NCBI RefSeq assembly: GCF_013410745.1
Contig: NZ_JACCFY010000001.1
Coordinates: 2,294,001 to 2,358,000, forward strand
Source: Nesterenkonia xinjiangensis
GTDB lineage: Bacteria; Actinomycetota; Actinomycetes; Actinomycetales; Micrococcaceae
DNA length: 64,000 nucleotides
Direction: 5' to 3'
Within the stretch, counting starts at the first letter, position 1. Each line of letters starts with the position of its first letter. A model generated the notes under the pieces. That model was given only the letters and a program-made list of their open reading frames with translations. It made no database searches and had not been told where the DNA came from. This document shows, piece after piece, positions 59,858 through 64,000 of the stretch. A program made the translations under genes and the position numbers.

Positions 59858-62257
59858 TCACACGCTGGCCGGGACCTTCGCCGCCAGCTCAGCGCGCACG
59901 ACGGCGGTGGCGTTGACCAGATGACGGAGCGAGGCCTCGGTCTCCTCCCAGCCGCGGGTCTTCAGCCCGCAGTCCGGGTTGGACCACACGCGCTGGGTCC
60001 CGAGCACCTCGGCCGCCAGCCGCAGCCGGTCGATCAGCTCGTCGACGCCGGGCACCCGGGGGGAGTGGATGTCCCACACCCCGGGGCCGATCCCGCGGGA
60101 GAAGCCGTGCTCGGAGAGCGCGGAGACCACCTCGAAGCCGGAGCGTGAGGCCTCCAGGGTGGTGACGTCGGCGTCCAGGGCGTCGATCGCGTCGATGACG
60201 GTCTCGAACTCCGAGTAGCACAGGTGGGTGTGCAGCTGAGTGGCGGCGTTGGCCCCGGAGGTGGAGAGCCGGAAGGACTCCACCGACCAGCGGAGGTAGT
60301 CCGGACGCTCGGCCACCTGCAGGGGGAGCAGCTCGCGCAGCGCGGGCTCGTCCACCTGGATGATCTTCACCCCGGCGGCCTGCAGATCCTGCACCTCATC
60401 ACGCAGCGCCAGGGCGATCTGATCGGCAGTGTCGGCCAGCGGCTGGTCATCACGCACGAAGGACCACGCCAGGATCGTCACCGGGCCGGTGAGCATCCCC
60501 TTGACGGGCTTCTTCGTCAGCGAGGCCGCATACCGGATCCAGTCCACCGTGATCGGCGCCGGACGGTGCACGTCGCCGAAGAGGATCGGGGGACGCAGGC
60601 ACCGGGAGCCATAGGACTGCACCCAGCCGTGGGCGGTGGTGATGAACCCCTCCAGGTTCTCCGCGAAGTACTGGACCATGTCGTTGCGCTCGGCCTCGCC
60701 GTGGACCAGCACGTCCAGCCCGAGGTCCTCCTGCCGGCGGACGCAGTCGGCGATCTGCTCGCGGATGGCCTCCTCGTAGCCCTGCTGGTCCAGCGAGCCG
60801 CGGCGGTGCGCGGCACGGATCCGCCGGATCTCGCCGGTCTGCGGAAAGGACCCGATGGTGGTGGTCGGCAGCGGCGGCAGGCCCAGTCCGGTCTCCTGGG
60901 CGGCCCGCCGATGCTCCGCCTCGGCGCGACGCCGGTCCTGAGGCTCCACAGCGGTCAGTCGGCTGCGGACGGACTCCACGTGCACCTGCGGGTGCTGCTC
61001 CCGCAGACGGCGCCGAGCGGCGTCGTCGGCGCGCAGGCCCTCCAACGCGTCGGCGCCTCCGGTGAGGTGACCTGCCAGGGCCAGCACCTCGCCGACCTTC
61101 TGGTCCGCGAAGGCCAGCCAGCCGGCTACCTGCGGGTCCAGCTGGGTCTCTCGGGCGGCGTCGTGGGGCACGTGCTGCAGGGACGTGGAGCTGCTGACCG
61201 TGAGCGGACCCTGGTGACGTTCCCCCAGGGTGTCCAGCAGCGCGGCGGCGCGGGAGACATCCGTGCGCCAGACGTTGAGGCCACCGACGACGCCGGCCGC
61301 GAGGGTCGTGCCGGCCAGCGGCCGCAGCGCCTCTGCGGAGGGGAGTGCGCCGCGCTCCAGATCGATGCCGACAGCCTCCACGGCAGTTCCGCCCAGGGCG
61401 GCCAGGGCGTCGTCGCCTGCGGTGCCGTAGCTGACGGGCACGAACAGCGCGGGCCGCTCGGTCAGCCTCCCCAGCTGCTCGTAGGCACTGCTGATCCCGG
61501 CGATGACCTGCTCCCGGGGGATGTCCCAGCCGTCGGAGGACAGCACCGGCTCCTCCAGCTGGATCCAGGCGGCTCCGGCCTCGTGCAGGGCGCCCAGCAG
61601 GGCCGCGTAGGCGCCGACCAGCTCCTCGAGCCGGTCGAAGCGAGCGGCCTGGGAGGTCTCAGCGGCGGCGCCGACGGACTTGGCCAGCACCAGGAAGCTG
61701 ACCGGGCCGAGCAGGGTGGGGCGGGGCAGGGGTGCCGCGCCCACAGTGCGCTCCGACTGCTCGGCGAGCGCGCGGAACGCCCGGAACCGGTCGGCGAGGG
61801 CCGTGGCCTGCGGAGCGAAGGCGACGTCGGCCTCGATCTCCGGGACGTAGTAGTGGTAGTTGGTGTCGAACCACTTGGTCAGCTCCAGCGGCTCCACCTC
61901 GGAGGTCCCGCGGGCCAGCGCCGAGATCAGCGTCAGACCCTCCGGGGCGTCAGGGGCGACGGCGGCGAATCCGGCGTCGCGGAACCGGCGGGGGACCAGA
62001 CCCAGCAGGACCGAGGCGTCGAGGACCTGATCGATGACGGCGCCGTCGGCGGGGACCGCGGAGTCCTCCTCCAGGCCCAGACCCACCAGATGGTCCAGGG
62101 TGCGGCGGCGGTGGGAGCTGATCGCCTCGATCAGTGCGGCGACGTCCCCGCCGCCCCAGTGGGCCTCCAAGGCCTTCTTGATCTCACGGTCGGGACCGAT
62201 GCGCGGATAGCCGAGCACGGTGGGGGGCAGTGCGTGGGTGGGCGGTGCGGTGGTCAT
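59858..62257 (-). CDS. metE: Cobalamin-independent methionine synthase MetE
   Basis: 799 residues, slightly longer than the usual 760. Transfers a methyl from 5-methyl-tetrahydrofolate-triglutamate to homocysteine. Zinc/homocysteine site: HTHLCYSEF with the His-x-Cys, the Glu in EASRSG region and the final Cys in VWSNPDCGLKTRGW. N-terminal barrel starts TVLGYPRIGPDREIKKALEA, the C-terminal barrel LPTTTIGSFPQTGEIRR. The preceding metF gene and the SAM-responsive leader place it in the methionine regulon. Confidence 0.97.
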   Translation of the reverse strand: MTTAPPTHALPPTVLGYPRIGPDREIKKALEAHWGGGDVAALIEAISSHRRRTLDHLVGLGLEEDSAVPADGAVIDQVLDASVLLGLVPRRFRDAGFAAVAPDAPEGLTLISALARGTSEVEPLELTKWFDTNYHYYVPEIEADVAFAPQATALADRFRAFRALAEQSERTVGAAPLPRPTLLGPVSFLVLAKSVGAAAETSQAARFDRLEELVGAYAALLGALHEAGAAWIQLEEPVLSSDGWDIPREQVIAGISSAYEQLGRLTERPALFVPVSYGTAGDDALAALGGTAVEAVGIDLERGALPSAEALRPLAGTTLAAGVVGGLNVWRTDVSRAAALLDTLGERHQGPLTVSSSTSLQHVPHDAARETQLDPQVAGWLAFADQKVGEVLALAGHLTGGADALEGLRADDAARRRLREQHPQVHVESVRSRLTAVEPQDRRRAEAEHRRAAQETGLGLPPLPTTTIGSFPQTGEIRRIRAAHRRGSLDQQGYEEAIREQIADCVRRQEDLGLDVLVHGEAERNDMVQYFAENLEGFITTAHGWVQSYGSRCLRPPILFGDVHRPAPITVDWIRYAASLTKKPVKGMLTGPVTILAWSFVRDDQPLADTADQIALALRDEVQDLQAAGVKIIQVDEPALRELLPLQVAERPDYLRWSVESFRLSTSGANAATQLHTHLCYSEFETVIDAIDALDADVTTLEASRSGFEVVSALSEHGFSRGIGPGVWDIHSPRVPGVDELIDRLRLAAEVLGTQRVWSNPDCGLKTRGWEETEASLRHLVNATAVVRAELAAKVPASV

Positions 62258-62442
62258 GGTGACTCCTTGTCGATGTGTCAGGGCAGGTCGTGCCTGGGCG
62301 GGATGTGAGGAGGGGATGTCAGGACGGACGCCCGACGGGGTGGCTGGGCAGCGCTGCGCGTACTGGGGAGAGCGTGGCCCCGGCGTCGCGGAGCCGGCGT
62401 GCGGCCGGGTCTTCTCCGGCCGGAGGTGCTGCGGGGCCTCGG

Positions 62443-63447
62443 TCAGCCGGCGTCGAAGATGTTGCGCTGTCGGCGGGCGGCGTCGCGGATCCTGAGATGG
62501 TCCAGGATCGCCAGCGCCGGGGGGTGCTGGTTGAAGGTGAACAGGTGCAGCCCGGGGCAGCCGAGCTCCAGCACCGTGTCGATCAGGTTCAGCGTGGCGG
62601 CGACCCCGCGACGGCGCCGTTCGGCCGCGTCGTCGACGTCCAGGTAGTCCACCAGGTGCCGGGGCACCGGGACCCCGGTGATCTCCTCCAGTCGGCGCAG
62701 ACGCCTGGGGCTGGTCAGCGGGGCGATGCCGGCGACGATCGGCAGGTGGATGCCCTGGGATCGGGCTGAGTCCACCAGCTGCGCGTAGTCCTCCGGATCG
62801 TAGAAGACCTGGGTGACGGCGTAGTCTGCGCCGGCCTCCTGCTTCTCCCAGAGGGCGTGGAGGTCGGCGGCATGATCCCGATCCGTGCCGGAGGGCGGAT
62901 ACGCGGCCACTGAGACCGAGACCGGCCGAGCTCCGGGCCCCTCAGGCGGGGACAGCCGCTCCTGCTCGACCTCGCGGACCAGCTCGACGACCTCCGCGGC
63001 ACGGTTCAGGCCTCCGGGCTGGTGGATCCACTCCTTGCCGCCGTCGGGCGGGTCGCCGCGCAGCGCGAGGATGTCCCGGACTCCCAGGTCCAGCAGCTCG
63101 GTGATGGAGCCGCGGAGCTGGGAGGAGGTGCTGCCTGCGCAGATCAGATGCGCCATCACCGGTGAGGGCGTGGTGCGCAGCAGGTGGCGGATGACCTCCA
63201 CGTTCGCGCCCTCGGGCTGGTTGTGCCCGTGGGTGACGGAGAAGTAGTCCGGGGCGGCCTCGGCCATCAGCTCGATGCTGCGCCAGGGATCCCGACCCGC
63301 GGTGGCGGGGCGTGGCGGGAAGACCTCGAAGGAGATCAGCGACCTCCGCCGAGTGCGCTGGACCAGGACGGATGTGGTGTGGGACGGGTCCGACGTCGCA
63401 GGCGGCGTCAGACGGACGGCGCCCGGAGAGGGCGTCGAGACAGGCAT
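62443..63447 (-). CDS. metF: Methylenetetrahydrofolate reductase MetF
   Basis: 334 residues from ATG 63447, preceded by CGGAGGA; a longer frame to 63483 lacks a ribosome site. FAD-dependent reduction of methylene-THF to methyl-THF for MetE. Blocks: LISFEVFPPRPATAGRDPWR with the catalytic Glu, FSVTHGHNQPEGANVEVIRH, ILALRGDPPDGGKEW and ADYAVTQVFYDPEDYAQLVD. Upstream gene of metF-metE; 185 bp separate them with GC hairpins (for example GGCCGG-TCTT-CCGGCC near 62402). Confidence 0.95.
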   Translation of the reverse strand: MPVSTPSPGAVRLTPPATSDPSHTTSVLVQRTRRRSLISFEVFPPRPATAGRDPWRSIELMAEAAPDYFSVTHGHNQPEGANVEVIRHLLRTTPSPVMAHLICAGSTSSQLRGSITELLDLGVRDILALRGDPPDGGKEWIHQPGGLNRAAEVVELVREVEQERLSPPEGPGARPVSVSVAAYPPSGTDRDHAADLHALWEKQEAGADYAVTQVFYDPEDYAQLVDSARSQGIHLPIVAGIAPLTSPRRLRRLEEITGVPVPRHLVDYLDVDDAAERRRRGVAATLNLIDTVLELGCPGLHLFTFNQHPPALAILDHLRIRDAARRQRNIFDAG

Positions 63448-63534
63448 GGAGAGTCCTCCGTGTTGGCGTTCATCATCGTTCATGAGGCGCCACAGGGAGG
63501 CTTCCCCTGCGCCGTGCTTGCCGCTGAAGATAAA

Positions 63535-63554
63535 GCCATCTCAGTGAAGATGGC
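63535..63554 (-). terminator. Riboswitch attenuator terminator of metF
   Basis: On the minus strand GCCATCT, loop TCACTG, AGATGGC, followed by TTTATCTT. It is a stem-loop with a U-rich tail between the SAM riboswitch and metF, so SAM binding probably decides whether transcription continues. It is the only hairpin in the window with an obvious U-rich tail. Confidence 0.8.
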
Positions 63555-63561
63555 CGGTGCG

Positions 63562-63650
63562 GCCGGATCGTCATCTGGGGCACCCCGTCACGCGGGAAAG
63601 GGTTGCCGACCGGCCAAGCCAGAGCTGTTGTGACCGGTTCTCGTGATCCA
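63562..63650 (-). ncRNA. SAM-IV type S-adenosylmethionine riboswitch
   Basis: Minus-strand order of conserved pieces: CCGGTCAC then GCTCTGGCTTGGCCGG, TCGGCAACCC, GACGGGGTGCCCCAGATGA and CGATCCGG, matching the SAM-IV/SAM-I-IV consensus of actinobacteria (GGTCA, GGCAACCC, CGGGGTGCC, GGTGAYGA). It lies 115 bp upstream of metF and is followed by the terminator. Between 63651 and 63867 there is a probable promoter (TATATC, minus strand, 63712-63717) inside the dyad ATATG-AA-CATAT at 63715-63726; no gene is seen. Confidence 0.87.
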
Positions 63651-63867
63651 TCTGTGCCTGTGACGTTAGCACGGGGGCGCCGGGTCGGAAACCTGCGACG
63701 GGAACAATGACGATATATGAACATATTGAGCACTCGCGGATGAGGTGGCGACGCGGCAACCCCCGCGCGCAGGTGGAGCAGGGGCGGCGAGGCTCTGCTC
63801 GCCGCTGCTCAGGGCGATCTGCGGCCAGCCCTCCGTCGCGTCAGCGGCGCCGGATAAGGTGGAGCGC

Positions 63868-64000
63868 ATGCCCGATCGGTATCTGAAGAATGCGATGCGC
63901 CGCAACGCACGCAAGACCGTGCGCCGGTCGCTGCGCACCGCTCCCCGCGGCGGGCGTCGGGGCGGAGGGAGTCAGGGCCTCCTGTGGTGGCTGCTGGCCG
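63868..64000 (+). CDS. Unidentified protein, N-terminal part (partial)
   Basis: ATG 63868 follows GGTGGAGCGC. The first 44 residues are strongly basic (MPDRYLKNAMRRNARKTVRR then SLRTAPRGGRRGGG) and end in a start of a hydrophobic segment (LLWWLLA) cut by the window end. It may be a membrane or secreted protein with a positively charged leader. No family can be given. Confidence 0.45.
   Translation, partial: MPDRYLKNAMRRNARKTVRRSLRTAPRGGRRGGGSQGLLWWLLA

Noticed and set aside
62258-62442. Second riboswitch between metF and metE
   Set aside because: The gap has GC hairpins but none of the conserved boxes of SAM, SAH or cobalamin riboswitches.

Overview
The window is a high-GC, GC-third-position-biased bacterial chromosome segment. 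Gene content and control elements (purSQL order, a SAM-IV type riboswitch ahead of metF, a class II tRNA-Ser(GGA) next to a small SRP RNA, a probable BioQ operator at bioY, universal stress protein, LuxR-type two-component system, 974-residue DnaX) point to an actinobacterium, most likely a Micrococcales. Very acidic secreted lipoproteins and an ectoine-type importer fit a moderately halotolerant genus such as Nesterenkonia; the genus is inference, not proof.

Layout. 0-9.3 kb: tail of a SorC-type regulator, a 70-bp palindrome, an Ohr/OsmC peroxidase, the methionine importer metNIQ, a DUF1697 gene, the formaldehyde-fixing pair hxlA-hxlB with a divergent ATPase-LuxR regulator, a wrecked hutD, and a polar amino acid (cystine-like) importer. 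9.2-20 kb: accessory small enzymes (SUMF1-domain protein, methyltransferase, three small P-loop kinases, thioesterase, isochorismatase-like hydrolase), a mosaic scar holding a ParE-toxin fragment, a translationally coupled bioY-ligase-thiolase operon, an aldo-keto reductase and a USP. 20-31 kb: purSQL, an iron or corrinoid type ABC importer, LysE exporter, several NAD(P) oxidoreductases and a putative 3-methyladenine glycosylase. 31-41 kb: candidate small RNA, GNAT, second copy of the 70-bp palindrome, aspartokinase, ehuBCDA, recR and dnaX. 41-42 kb: membrane acyltransferase.

42.2-50.4 kb is an IS-bounded accessory island: an araC fragment, a doubly mutated IS701-like element, then three consecutive regulator/oxidoreductase divergons (MerR/SDR, TetR/SDR, SnoaL-NmrA/TetR), each with its own palindromic operator in the shared promoter, then a serine-recombinase fragment, an IS3 element with an altered catalytic residue, and the 3' stump of a second IS701-like copy in opposite orientation. 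All the mobile elements look dead. This island is the most unusual region.

50.4-64 kb: a DHFR-like reductase, O-methyltransferase, thiC with a TPP riboswitch, a second degenerate palindrome family member, tRNA-Ser and SRP RNA, a keto-acid decarboxylase, a three-gene two-component operon, and metF-metE under a SAM-IV type riboswitch with an attenuator terminator.

Themes: sulfur amino acid economy (metNIQ import, cystine-like import, metF/metE synthesis), one-carbon chemistry (hxlAB, metF), cofactor supply (bioY, thiC), and two separate families of intergenic palindromes whose sequence varies while the stem pairing is kept or decays. No CRISPR array was seen.
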